Positions 8,334-17,947 are shown, numbered from the stretch's first letter. The stretch is DNA of 64,000 nucleotides from G963662905 sp963676415 (GCA_963676415.1 OY781097.1:2108001-2172000); one strand, 5' to 3'. Made by a program: numbers and translations. Notes: a model not told the origin generated them from the letters alone.

Positions 8334-10661
8334 TTACTGTTGTTCTTTGTTTTCGAGCATTTCTTTAAGCAGGCGGATTTCTTCGTGCAGCAATTCAATT
8401 TCCTGCTGCTGCTCCTGTACGGCTTTTACCAATGGCACCACAAACTGGCCGTAGCGCAGGCTGTAATAATCTTTTTGAGTACCGGGAGCGTCGATGCCAC
8501 TGAACGCAAAGCCCAGATCCTGGGCAGCCTGTTTTACTTCCTGTGCGATGAAGCCGCTTTCAGTTTCGCTATAGCGGGTTCTATTGCCATATTCCGGTGC
8601 TTTGCTGCCCGTATGATCGTAAATAGCTTCCCTGTCCACCTGATAGTTTACGGGGCGGAGCTTCATGATGAAATCCAGGCCGGATACGTCTTCGTTTATA
8701 TTGGTTTTAAAACGGCCATCAGAAAGCGTTGACCAGCCTACCTGACCGCCAATGCTTGTGGTTGATGAATTGCCAATACGGACTTGATCATTGTCAGTTA
8801 CAGAGGTGTTGTAACCAATAGCAATGGAATTGGAATAAATGCCACTGCCAAAAGCATTGTGTCCCAATGCTGTATTTCCATTGCCAGTTGAATTTTGCAA
8901 AAGGGCATTTTTTCCGATTGCTGTATTGTAGCTTCCATGAGTATTGCCGTGTCCTGCATATCTTCCAATTCCAGTATTGCCTCCACCATCAATGTTCGAC
9001 CATAATGCAGCAGCGCCCAGGGCCGTGTTTTTTTCTCCGGTGGTGTTATGGTACATGGCTTGCGAACCTATGGCAACAAGCTCAGATCCTGTAGTATTGG
9101 AATATAAAGATCTTGCCCCGATTGCCACATTATCATGGCCCGAGGTGTTTGCCTGTGCGGCTGATTCTCCCATTGCTGTAATGGCATATCCGGTGGTGTT
9201 GGAATAGGCTGCATTTGAACCTATTGCAGTGTTGTAATATCCTTCGGTGCCTCCACTGGCTCCGGATCCGTTGTGGTATAATGCCTGAAATCCTATTGCA
9301 ACAAGGTTTGACCGATCTGTATTATAATACAGCGATTTGGTTCCAACGGCAACGTTTTCATCTCCATTCAGGTTTTTGTTCATGGCGAGATAACCTACAG
9401 AGGTGTTGTTGTTGCCGCTTACATTATCATTCAATGCGGCTGAACCAAAGGCGCTATTGCCGCTGCCACCGGTATTGGAAAGCATAGCGTTTTTGCCTGT
9501 TGCCACATTGTTTTCGCCGGTAGTATTTGAAATCATGCTTCCATGTCCAAAAGCACTGTTGTTTGATCCGCTCGTGTTGGCTGTCATTGATTTGAATCCT
9601 AAAGCAGTATTGTGTGTTGCGGTAGTATTGGCTTTAAGTGCTTCATGTCCAATGCCGAAATTGTATGAACCTGTATTGTTTAACCCGGCATCTGTTCCCA
9701 TAAAGAATGAAGAACCAGTTACTGTGGCATCGCTCAAGTCGTTTATGGAGCTTACGCCCGCATCCGGGCTTTCCCAGCTTGCCAAGCCGTCTGCATTGGA
9801 AGTCAGGACTTTCCCTGAACCAGGGTTGCCTCCGCTTATTTTTATGGTTCCGTTTATTTCCAGCCGGTTGTCAGAGAAATCACCTCCGATAAGCGGTGTG
9901 GCTGTGTTGGAGTTGTCGATGAAAAGCTTATTGTTTGATGTGTTGTTCTGTCCTGCCTGATAGCCCAGGAAAACACATCCCCAGAAGTTTTCTCCTTCCT
10001 GGCCTTCTCCTGCGCTGTACCCAATTGCGGTATTCCCTCCTCCTGTGGTGTTGTGAAATAAAGCACCGGTGCCAATGCCGGTATTATACGATCCGCTTGT
10101 ATTGGAGCTTAGTGAGGAAGAACCTAAGGCAGCATTGAAGTCGCCGGAAGTATTTGCCATAAGGCTGCCATGGCCATAAGCGCTGTTCCCTCCCCCTGTG
10201 TTATTTGCATTTAGGGTTTTGTACCCTAATGCTGTGTTATAAATGCCGCTCGTATTCGATTTCATGGCTTCATAGCCTATACCGGTATTATAAGCCCCGA
10301 TATTATTGAGCCCAGCATCAGTGCCCATAAAAAGTTTTGAGCCTACGTTTGTTGCATCGCTGAGGTCGTTCAATGATTCAGCGTTGCCGCTACCAATTTC
10401 TACCCATTGGCTAAGATTGTTGTTGAAGTACCAAAAGCTTTCCGTATCAAGGTCATAAACAAGCAGCCCGCTGGTTGAAATACCGATGGCATTGCGCTCT
10501 GCTGACGTCATGCGGGGTATAAGTATCCCCTTTTCGGTGCTTTTTATGTCGAGCATGGCTGCACCGTCAGGTTCTGAACCATCGGTATTGATGGCTACCT
10601 GTGAAAAGCTGTATGTGCAAAATAATGCAGCAAAAACAGCTATTAGGATTTGTTGTTTCAT
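8334..10661 (-). CDS. Tail-fibre-like repeat protein with S74 intramolecular chaperone domain
   Basis: 775 residues: signal peptide ending around SFS-Q, a conserved N-terminal cassette of about 60 residues, then two large blocks of about 17-residue repeats of the type NTAIGxxALxxNTTG, each block opening with NDLSDAT. The C-terminal peptidase S74 (endosialidase chaperone) domain begins at SDGRFK, where S647 and K652 are the expected self-cleavage dyad, and a coiled coil (about 745-772) ends the protein. Known S74 domains drive trimerisation of beta-fibres and then cut themselves off, so a trimeric surface fibre of about 646 residues is predicted. The ATG overlaps the upstream TGA by ATGA, implying translational coupling. 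No phage genes lie nearby, so this is a cellular surface protein rather than a tail gene. Confidence 0.9.
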   Translation of the reverse strand: MKQQILIAVFAALFCTYSFSQVAINTDGSEPDGAAMLDIKSTEKGILIPRMTSAERNAIGISTSGLLVYDLDTESFWYFNNNLSQWVEIGSGNAESLNDLSDATNVGSKLFMGTDAGLNNIGAYNTGIGYEAMKSNTSGIYNTALGYKTLNANNTGGGNSAYGHGSLMANTSGDFNAALGSSSLSSNTSGSYNTGIGTGALFHNTTGGGNTAIGYSAGEGQEGENFWGCVFLGYQAGQNNTSNNKLFIDNSNTATPLIGGDFSDNRLEINGTIKISGGNPGSGKVLTSNADGLASWESPDAGVSSINDLSDATVTGSSFFMGTDAGLNNTGSYNFGIGHEALKANTTATHNTALGFKSMTANTSGSNNSAFGHGSMISNTTGENNVATGKNAMLSNTGGSGNSAFGSAALNDNVSGNNNTSVGYLAMNKNLNGDENVAVGTKSLYYNTDRSNLVAIGFQALYHNGSGASGGTEGYYNTAIGSNAAYSNTTGYAITAMGESAAQANTSGHDNVAIGARSLYSNTTGSELVAIGSQAMYHNTTGEKNTALGAAALWSNIDGGGNTGIGRYAGHGNTHGSYNTAIGKNALLQNSTGNGNTALGHNAFGSGIYSNSIAIGYNTSVTDNDQVRIGNSSTTSIGGQVGWSTLSDGRFKTNINEDVSGLDFIMKLRPVNYQVDREAIYDHTGSKAPEYGNRTRYSETESGFIAQEVKQAAQDLGFAFSGIDAPGTQKDYYSLRYGQFVVPLVKAVQEQQQEIELLHEEIRLLKEMLENKEQQ

Positions 10662-13486
10662 TTTTTGATTGTTTTATTAATTGTAAACTCCTGTAAATGC
10701 GTTATCTGATTGTTTATGACCAGATAAATGCTATACAATCCGTTTTGCATGTCCTGTGTCCAGAGCGGATATTCATATCTGCCTTCGGTATGACTGCCTT
10801 CGGCAATGGTTTGTATAGGCTTTCCTTCTGCATTAGCGAGAAGAATGAGTGTTTCGCCTTTTTCAAATTGCCTTAGCCTGATGCTTGAATTATTCAGGAT
10901 TTCGACAGTTCCTTTTCTGCCACTGATTTTTTTATCGAATTGCTTTAAAGTGTCAGGTATCAGCGGTAAGTCCTGTATGCGCAGCTCTGGTGGCAGGCCT
11001 TCATCACAAGCTCCATTGTAGGCCAGGAATTTATTGCCTGCAGTAGCCTCAAAGCCCGGGTACAGCTTTACCTGATTTCCCGCACGCATTACGATTTCTG
11101 TACCAAGGCCGCCTTCTATTGTTGATGTTGTTGTGATGCTGTTGGAGGCCGTAAAGAATTTTTTTCCTGCCAAAGGAACGGTCCAAACTTCACTGGGCTG
11201 GCAATTGGTTTTGAGCCCGCTTTTATAAACGCCACGTCCCCAGGTTGATGCAATAATTTGAAATTCAGATTCGTTTATAGCCAAATCGGAAACCGGGACA
11301 TTGGGCAGGCCGTTATAAAATGTTTCCCAATTATTTGATGTAACACTTTTGAAATATACGCCGATATCTGTGCCCACATAAAGATTGCCGTCAGAATCCA
11401 CTTCTATGCACCAGAGCGGTACATTGGGCAGGTCGAAGCTGTAGTTGTGCCAGGTCGCTCCGGCATTGGATGAATAATAAACTTTTTTACCGTCTTCATA
11501 GCCGCCAAAAGTGATATAGACTTTGCTTGAATTGGTGGGGTTTACACCGATATCCGTCATGGGCTGACCTACCATATTTGGGAAACCCGGATTATTGGAA
11601 ATAGTGTCCCAGTTTGTGCCGGCATCGTTTGAAATATAGAATTTGCCTTTAAAAATCCGCCAACCCGTTCCTGCAGCAGCATAGATTCTGTTGCTGTTGC
11701 TGGGGCAGGTTTTAAGCGCGTTGTATCCATTTATTATTCCGTTGCCAAGTAAAGTTTTCGTCCCGTTTTTTTCTGTATAAACCGAATCGTCGGCAAAATA
11801 AACCCTTTCCGGATCGGAAGTATTTATTTCTATTTGAGGGAACCAACTGGTTGTTTTTAAATGCTGCCAGTTATTATTGATAAAATGACTGTACTTTTTA
11901 ACAGATGAATTAAATACAGCAAAGCCTTTTGTGGGGTCGGAATAATTTATTGCAACATCAAACCCATCACCGGAGCCCACATTAGAGAAATAGTCCGAAT
12001 CTGTATCACGGTATTTAACGCCATTATCATGGCTTCCAATTAAAAGTGTGTAGTTATCGTCATTATAGTCATCAAGATGATAAGTTTGCGTTGTGGCGAT
12101 GCCGTCCTTATGGTCGTTCCAGCTTACAGCGCCATTTGAAGTGCTATAAACCCCGCCATCTGTAGCTGCGTATAAAATGCCATTTAAGGGATTGAAGGCC
12201 AGGTCATGAATATCCGGATGGATATACCAGTCATCACCGCCTTCATTGTAAGAGCTTACATTGTCAAAATCAATGCTGTTTTCGGTTTTCCAAACGATGA
12301 GTGCCCCGGTATAAACCAGATCTTCGGTATCAGGAGATGCCGCGATGCAAAGGTCGTAATTTGATTGGTCGTTTCCGCCACCGCCTTCTTGCCCGATCAA
12401 GTTGGGGCTTGTAGTGTGGCGAATGAAATTTCTTCCGCTGTCGGTTGATTTGAAGAATCCGCAAAATGTATGCTCGCCCGTCATCTTGCCGGCAATCAGG
12501 TAAACCACATTCGGCTTGGCCGGACTTACAGCAAATTCGTTTCTCGAGCCACAAAGAGCGTGGTTGAAATTAGCTGCCTGCCAGGTGTTTGCAGTATCTG
12601 TGGAGTAGTAAAAACCGGATTTAGAGGAGGCGTACACCGTTGTTGCATCACCGGGTTTGAAATCAATATCGGAATGCCAGCCAGCCTTTACCCGAAACCA
12701 GTTTGCTCCGGCATCACGGGTTTTATAAATCCCCACCGTTGTTGCTGCAATCAGCACATCCGGATCTTCGGGGCTTTGGATCAACCGCAAACCATTGTAT
12801 GGGTTGGCGTTCAATTCTCCGGTTTGCTCCCAGCTGTCACCTCCATCGTGTGATACCAATACGCCTGCCGAACGGTTAAAATAGCGGTCGCCATCGCTGA
12901 TTGCATAATCGCCGGCACCTGTCAGCACATAAATCCTGTTGGGATTGCTGTGGTCTATGACAATCCCGGAAATTCCCAAGCTTGGAATATAACTGCTTAT
13001 TGGATTCCAGCTGTTTCCGCCATTTGTGGTTTTCCATAAACCCCCACTCGGAGTTCCAATGAAAATGATGTTTTCGTTGGTAGGATGGAATGCCAGGCGG
13101 TCAACTCTTCCAATGCAATTATAGCGCGCATGCGTATTGTCGTTTTCAGAGGCGTTTGGCCCTATAAATGTCCAGCCTCCGGCATTGCTCCTTGTGCTTT
13201 CCTGCTTATTATTGATAAGTTCCATAGTTCGCTTGGGAATGTCAGCGATTTTTCCATCGGAAGTCAGGTATTTCGAATAGTAAAATGCCCATCGTGCAAA
13301 GTGCTTGCTTTTCTTTTGCTTTTTATATCCTTCGGGCATTTCATTTATAAAACCCTTAATGGTTTGAGCTATTTCTTCGTATGTTGTCTTTCCTTCCAGC
13401 CTGATGGAAAGCTCCTCCTCCTGTGCCGACACCACAATAGCCATAAGCAGTATCAGGAGGCTTAATAAACACCTTACTGCTTTCAT
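10658..13486 (-). CDS. Large secreted beta-propeller (BNR/VPS10-like) protein
   Basis: 942 residues with a signal peptide ending around VSAQ. From about 100 to 740 it carries many Asp-box-like repeats (for example GLWKTTNGGNSW, VSHDGGDSW, YYSTDTANTW), the pattern of sialidase-like or sortilin-like propellers. No sialidase active-site set (Arg triad, FRIP) was seen, so a binding scaffold is likelier than a glycosidase. Around 770-820 is a small Cys-flanked beta module resembling the '3-coathanger stack' found in T9SS cargo. The last roughly 75 residues look like a divergent sorting domain. The gene overlaps both neighbours by 4 bases (ATGA), so it is coupled to the two fibre genes and its product may act with them. 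Confidence 0.88.
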   Translation of the reverse strand: MKAVRCLLSLLILLMAIVVSAQEEELSIRLEGKTTYEEIAQTIKGFINEMPEGYKKQKKSKHFARWAFYYSKYLTSDGKIADIPKRTMELINNKQESTRSNAGGWTFIGPNASENDNTHARYNCIGRVDRLAFHPTNENIIFIGTPSGGLWKTTNGGNSWNPISSYIPSLGISGIVIDHSNPNRIYVLTGAGDYAISDGDRYFNRSAGVLVSHDGGDSWEQTGELNANPYNGLRLIQSPEDPDVLIAATTVGIYKTRDAGANWFRVKAGWHSDIDFKPGDATTVYASSKSGFYYSTDTANTWQAANFNHALCGSRNEFAVSPAKPNVVYLIAGKMTGEHTFCGFFKSTDSGRNFIRHTTSPNLIGQEGGGGNDQSNYDLCIAASPDTEDLVYTGALIVWKTENSIDFDNVSSYNEGGDDWYIHPDIHDLAFNPLNGILYAATDGGVYSTSNGAVSWNDHKDGIATTQTYHLDDYNDDNYTLLIGSHDNGVKYRDTDSDYFSNVGSGDGFDVAINYSDPTKGFAVFNSSVKKYSHFINNNWQHLKTTSWFPQIEINTSDPERVYFADDSVYTEKNGTKTLLGNGIINGYNALKTCPSNSNRIYAAAGTGWRIFKGKFYISNDAGTNWDTISNNPGFPNMVGQPMTDIGVNPTNSSKVYITFGGYEDGKKVYYSSNAGATWHNYSFDLPNVPLWCIEVDSDGNLYVGTDIGVYFKSVTSNNWETFYNGLPNVPVSDLAINESEFQIIASTWGRGVYKSGLKTNCQPSEVWTVPLAGKKFFTASNSITTTSTIEGGLGTEIVMRAGNQVKLYPGFEATAGNKFLAYNGACDEGLPPELRIQDLPLIPDTLKQFDKKISGRKGTVEILNNSSIRLRQFEKGETLILLANAEGKPIQTIAEGSHTEGRYEYPLWTQDMQNGLYSIYLVINNQITHLQEFTINKTIKK

Positions 13487-15123
13487 TTTGATTCGTTTTT
13501 GGCAAGTTTTTCTTCCAGCTCGGAAATTCTTTTATCCTGCCGGATGATGTAGAGCGACAATTCTTCAATTTTTTCCATCATCAGGCGCTGCATTTCGCCC
13601 AGTTCAATGCCGGAAGACTGGATTTCCTCTGCTGCCGGAATGTTAGGTAAGTGGCCTTTTTCGTTGATGTGTTTTTCAAGTTCAGCAATTGTAGGCAAAT
13701 GGTAATTTCCCCCAAAAACATAATCAGGCCAGTCTTCCTGAAGGCTTACGCGTACTTCCTCACAAATCACTTTACCTTCGACAGAAAGCTTATAACCTGT
13801 TGCAAAATTTTCACCACCTATGGCTATATCGCCACTGTTTCGTTTTATCAGGATATGGGGGCCGTAGCTTCCATAACCGGTTTTGCCATGAAGTTCCATA
13901 TGGTTTTGATAACCGTCGTACATCCAGTACATGCCGTTACCGGCATCATTATCCTCTGCGAAAAATATGGATGTGCTATCCCCTGTATTGCTCATTGGGG
14001 TGAGGTACATTATATTATGATGGCTGTCGGGGTCATGCACCTGAAAATTTCCGATTGGATTGGATGTGCCAATACCGGTTTGTGCATTTAAACCCAGTTT
14101 CAAACTGCTGAAATCGCCATAGATCAGCGGTGTGGTGGATTCGGAGTTGTGGATATACAGCTTGTTGCTTCCGCTTTCGCTGTATCCGGCTTTGTGGCCG
14201 ATAAAAATATTCCCGCTTTTATTATTGCCCGATGATCCACGACCTGCGCTATAGCCGATAACTACATTGTTTGAGCCGCCATTATTATAGTAATCAGCAC
14301 CATAGCCGAGGCTGACATTATAGCTTCCGCTTTCATTAAGTCCAGATGCATAGGCGCCGGAAATCAGGTTAAAGTTTCCGCTTTTATTTTCTTCAAGCGC
14401 CTTGTATCCAAAGGCTGTGTTTCTGTTGCCTGTGGTGTTTCTGTACATTGAACGGCTTCCGGCAGCAGAATTGGCATATCCTGTAGTGTTGTTTGCTAAT
14501 GATTTGGACCCTATGGCAGTATTATCTGTACCATGGCTGCTTTGAGATGCATTGTTGCCGTTCCAGTAAAGTGCTGAATCACCAACCGCAACCAGATGTG
14601 ATTTGCTTGTATTGAAATACAATGCCTCCGATCCAATGGCTACATTTGATGATCCTGTGTTGTTTCTGTATGCGGTTTTATAGCCCAGGGAAGTATTCCT
14701 GTCTCCTGATTCGTTCCAGTACAGGCTGTTAATGCCAAGCCCTGTGTTTTTTTGGTCACCATCATCCTGTGTGCCTGAATTGTTGCCGAGAAATAGGTTG
14801 CTCACATCGGATATCCCGTCAGTGAGGTCGTTAATGGCCGCCGCTCCACCGGAACCGATTTCTACCCATTGTGTTGTAGCATTATTGTAGTACCAAAAGC
14901 TTTCGGTATCCAGGTCATACACCAAAAGGCCGCTTGTTGACAGTCCAATTGCATTACGCTCTGCACTGGTCATACGTGGAATGAGGATGCCTTTTTCCGT
15001 GCTTTTGATGTCGAGCATTGCTGCTCCGTCCGGTTCGGAGCCGTCTGTATTAATGGCTACTTGTGCAAAAGATGCTGAGATGAATAAAATATTGATAAGA
15101 AGAATAAAAAGCTGTTTTTTCAT
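13483..15123 (-). CDS. Fibre-like repeat protein with C-terminal coiled coil
   Basis: 546 residues with a signal peptide ending around SFAQ. The following 55 or so residues are almost identical to those of the S74 fibre protein encoded at 8334-10661. About 12 repeats of the NTALGYKALxxN type follow (about 90-310). The C-terminal part (about 430-546) is the Bacteroidota fibre tail with HLPTIAELEKHI and GHLPNIPAAEE motifs, ending in a coiled coil (about 505-542). There is no S74 domain, so it should not be self-cleaved. A trimeric beta-roll with a coiled-coil stalk is the likely shape. Its stop overlaps the next start (ATGA), and it begins 12 bases after the small orphan sorting-domain gene. 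Confidence 0.88.
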   Translation of the reverse strand: MKKQLFILLINILFISASFAQVAINTDGSEPDGAAMLDIKSTEKGILIPRMTSAERNAIGLSTSGLLVYDLDTESFWYYNNATTQWVEIGSGGAAAINDLTDGISDVSNLFLGNNSGTQDDGDQKNTGLGINSLYWNESGDRNTSLGYKTAYRNNTGSSNVAIGSEALYFNTSKSHLVAVGDSALYWNGNNASQSSHGTDNTAIGSKSLANNTTGYANSAAGSRSMYRNTTGNRNTAFGYKALEENKSGNFNLISGAYASGLNESGSYNVSLGYGADYYNNGGSNNVVIGYSAGRGSSGNNKSGNIFIGHKAGYSESGSNKLYIHNSESTTPLIYGDFSSLKLGLNAQTGIGTSNPIGNFQVHDPDSHHNIMYLTPMSNTGDSTSIFFAEDNDAGNGMYWMYDGYQNHMELHGKTGYGSYGPHILIKRNSGDIAIGGENFATGYKLSVEGKVICEEVRVSLQEDWPDYVFGGNYHLPTIAELEKHINEKGHLPNIPAAEEIQSSGIELGEMQRLMMEKIEELSLYIIRQDKRISELEEKLAKNESK

Positions 15124-15135
15124 GATTGTGTTTTC

Positions 15136-15381
15136 TTATAAATGAATTTGTTTCTGAATTATATTTCCATCGGCTTCTATATTCAGAAGAAAATCTCCTG
15201 AGAACTGATTGATATTCAGGCTTACAAAATTGGTGTTCTCGATCCGGCATGAAGCCAGTTCCTTTTTCTGTTCGGAATTACTGCTTATTTTGAGCCAGCC
15301 TTTTTGAACGATATGCTGGAATGTGATCAGCATCTGACCCTTGCATGTATTCATGATGTAGGGATTAGTTTTGGTAGTCAT
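15136..15381 (-). CDS. Stand-alone T9SS sorting-domain-like protein, no signal peptide
   Basis: 81 residues and no signal peptide. From about residue 15 on, the pattern matches a type A T9SS sorting domain: strand (MLITFQH), turn, strand (LKISS), hydrophilic stretch, VSLNINQFSGDFLLNI, then a basic end KQIHL. Such domains normally sit at the C-terminus of large exported proteins, so an isolated copy is odd. It may be a remnant of a truncated cargo gene, a decoy or chaperone for the cargo of this operon, or it may have an unrecognised start. The 12-base gaps on both sides and the conserved operon orientation argue for a real gene. I do not recognise it as a named family. Confidence 0.65.
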   Translation of the reverse strand: MTTKTNPYIMNTCKGQMLITFQHIVQKGWLKISSNSEQKKELASCRIENTNFVSLNINQFSGDFLLNIEADGNIIQKQIHL

Positions 15382-15393
15382 ATTTGAAACAGC

Positions 15394-17868
15394 TTATTGT
15401 CCAACAGAATAGCGATAAATAAGCGGGCCGTCGCCGCAAACGATGCCGTCATATTCGCCATAGAATTTTACTTTATTGAGCTTTTGGGTTCCTGTTGTTT
15501 CCATAACAGGGGCCCAGCTATAGCCACCATCCATAGTGTGCATCAGCTTTGCTTCTGATTCAGTGGTGTTTACACCAATAGTTGCATATCCTTCATCAGG
15601 ATCGGTAAAGAAACACGAAGAAAATGGCAGCTGCTCGCTGAGGTTTATCTTTTCCCAGCTTAATCCGCCGTCCGTTGTTTTCAGGATGATGGCGCTATTG
15701 CCTTCCTGACCGGCAATCCATCCGTCGTTTTCATTGATGAAATGGATGCCGTTCAATGTTTCGGTGCCATTGAGCGTACTGAAGCTGTGGTCGTGCCAGT
15801 TTTGTCCGCCATCATAAGAGATTGTATAATAGAGGTTTCCGGGTTGATCTTCGTCTTCAATATCATAAACCAATACAAAGTTCCCGTCTGTCCACATTTT
15901 TGGAGGATAGCCATATTCATTTAGGTGGGGCAGTTCGTATTTGCCTGTAGGTTCATGACTGGCACTGTTGGCATGATAAATCCTGAACTGATAAGGTATT
16001 CCGGTGTCTTTTCCTACGGCAATGATTTCACCATCAAGGTTATGGCCAAGGGCAAATATCTTTTTCCATTGAAAAGTTGGTGCTGTATAATATTGATTTC
16101 CATAACGAAGTTCTTCAATTTCCCTTCCGCCATTTTCTGTAACATATACTTCTTGTGTGCTCGTTAGAAATATTCCGTCCTGTTCGTTTTGCATCACGAT
16201 TTGCTCGAGCCCCATATTCATGTTTGTCAGTACTTCCCAATTGTATCCGCCGTCGTCGGATTTTAGTAATTTGCCTGTACCCGTTTCGCTTGTTGTCAGC
16301 CACATATCGGTTCCGCTCAGGATTTGTGCGTCCGTAATGCTTGTTGCCTGGTTAATACCCAGATCGCTCAGGTTGATTGATGACCAATGTACTTCGCGCA
16401 GGTGCACATTGGCAACATCTGAAGAGTAGGGCACATCGTCAATAATGGCGGAAACACGTATTTCAATATCGCCTTCGCTGAAATCATCAGTGTTCAGGTT
16501 CCATTCAAAAGGTTCTTCGGTGTCGGTGCCAATCATCACTCCATTGAGCTTGAACATGACCCAGTCGGGTGTAGTGCCTGTATATTCGGTAGTGATTTTC
16601 AGTTCGTTGCCAATGAGCCATTGCATATCGTTAGTTGGGTTAGTGAGGTAGATGGCATCATCAAAAGCCTCTTGCTCAAAATGCAGGAGTTCTTTTTTAT
16701 ATATTTCGATATCCCTGCCCCAGCTGCGGTTAAACCCGATCAGATTAACGGAAACGCCAACATTGGCTTTTACACCAATTTCAAAAAACAAATCCCATAA
16801 TTGCTGGTCTGTATAAAGATAACCATAGAGGTCTGCTGTGGCAGCAACATAAGCATAGGGGCCGGCGACACCGTAAAGCAATAAATCAATCCGTGGCCCG
16901 GTCATGGCTGCGAAATCGCAATTGGCGTTGAGCCTTGGCGCTGTGAAGTCATGTCCGCCGCTCATTTCATTGATGGTGGACCATCCGCCTTCATCTTTGT
17001 AGCGCACACCCATTTTGCCATTAATGTTTTCGGAAGCCATGGCAGTTAATTCTGCCGTAATGCTGCCATCGGCTGAAACAAAAAGTTGAACGCGTGGCAG
17101 GAAAACTACAGGAACAGGCCCCAGCATAAATGTCCAGGGCGTAAAATAAAACTCAGCAAGTGGAAATTCTTCTTTAATGCCCATTCCAGCTTCGGAATAC
17201 ATTTGTAGCTGAGCACTTTGGGTTACTTCTACACCGCTTTCAAATTTTTTCACAAAGGCCCGTGGATAGGGAAGGAGCTCCCAGTCCCAGTCGAAATCAA
17301 AGAAAAATTCCATATCGAGCTGTGTGTGCCCGGAAAGCGTGAATGAACCGTTTTCGTTTTCAAATGTGTTCTCGTATTCAAATTCAAAGACGGTGAAATC
17401 AGTGGATTTGTTATTGATAAACCGGACTCCATCAGCCAGTTTCATATTCATGATGCGGCTTTTTTCGACCCGTCCTGACCGGAAATTAATAGTTCCTTTA
17501 TGCACCGCCTCTGTTAAGGTTGCCTGCTCGGTCTGTACAATCACCTGCCCTTTGGTGTCTTCTATATGGCTTACCTTTCTCAGGTATCCGTAAGGAGCTT
17601 CCGGCGAAGTACTGTCCACAAGGATATCGCCAACGGCCAGATTGTCACTGAAATCATTATTTCCGGTAAATGTAAAAGTGAAATTCGTGGTATCTACAGC
17701 CTCGATCAGTTGGCGGGTTTCAAAATCCACTACTTTGGTTTCGTCGGCAACAATGAGTTCTTCCTCAGGCTGCGGTTGTGGATCGGGTTGTACTTCTTCT
17801 TCATCTTTTTTGCATGAACTGATTATAAAAATCAATGATAACAGCAGTAGGAATACATTTTTTTTCAT
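15394..17868 (-). CDS. Large lipoprotein with Ig-like and beta-propeller (Asp-box) domains
   Basis: Starting at 17868 gives 824 residues beginning with a lipoprotein signal (lipobox FIISSC, then KKDEEE). The longer frame from 17913 puts 15 lysine-rich residues in front of the signal, so the inner ATG was chosen. After an acidic Pro-rich linker comes a beta-rich region of unknown fold (to about 430), an Ig-like domain (about 435-510) and a C-terminal propeller with Asp boxes (LLKSDDGGYNW, ISYDGGQNW, LKTTDGGLSW, MHTMDGGYSW). The acidic residues after the Cys are compatible with surface display, though that signal varies between species. It is the first gene of the operon, downstream of a good promoter at 17918-17947. 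Function unknown; adhesion or assembly of the fibres is inference. Confidence 0.87.
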   Translation of the reverse strand: MKKNVFLLLLSLIFIISSCKKDEEEVQPDPQPQPEEELIVADETKVVDFETRQLIEAVDTTNFTFTFTGNNDFSDNLAVGDILVDSTSPEAPYGYLRKVSHIEDTKGQVIVQTEQATLTEAVHKGTINFRSGRVEKSRIMNMKLADGVRFINNKSTDFTVFEFEYENTFENENGSFTLSGHTQLDMEFFFDFDWDWELLPYPRAFVKKFESGVEVTQSAQLQMYSEAGMGIKEEFPLAEFYFTPWTFMLGPVPVVFLPRVQLFVSADGSITAELTAMASENINGKMGVRYKDEGGWSTINEMSGGHDFTAPRLNANCDFAAMTGPRIDLLLYGVAGPYAYVAATADLYGYLYTDQQLWDLFFEIGVKANVGVSVNLIGFNRSWGRDIEIYKKELLHFEQEAFDDAIYLTNPTNDMQWLIGNELKITTEYTGTTPDWVMFKLNGVMIGTDTEEPFEWNLNTDDFSEGDIEIRVSAIIDDVPYSSDVANVHLREVHWSSINLSDLGINQATSITDAQILSGTDMWLTTSETGTGKLLKSDDGGYNWEVLTNMNMGLEQIVMQNEQDGIFLTSTQEVYVTENGGREIEELRYGNQYYTAPTFQWKKIFALGHNLDGEIIAVGKDTGIPYQFRIYHANSASHEPTGKYELPHLNEYGYPPKMWTDGNFVLVYDIEDEDQPGNLYYTISYDGGQNWHDHSFSTLNGTETLNGIHFINENDGWIAGQEGNSAIILKTTDGGLSWEKINLSEQLPFSSCFFTDPDEGYATIGVNTTESEAKLMHTMDGGYSWAPVMETTGTQKLNKVKFYGEYDGIVCGDGPLIYRYSVGQ

Positions 17869-17917
17869 GATATTCTGTTTTATGAGTTTGTGTTTTTTCT
17901 TCGAATTGATCATGCTG

Positions 17918-17947
17918 CAAACTTAGAACGTGAAGTGTGCTGCGGCA
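17918..17947 (-). promoter_or_regulatory. Promoter of the surface-fibre operon
   Basis: On the minus strand, TTG (17945-17947) and TAAGTTTG (17918-17925) are 19 bases apart, an exact match to the Bacteroidota TTG / TAnnTTTG promoter. The start codon of the first operon gene is about 50 bases downstream. Confidence 0.7.

Noticed and set aside
10658..13486. Sialidase
   Set aside because: Asp boxes are present but the FRIP motif, Arg triad and catalytic Tyr/Glu set were not found.
8334..15123. Prophage tail-fibre module
   Set aside because: Despite S74 and fibre repeats, both proteins have signal peptides and there are no capsid, terminase, portal or integrase genes.
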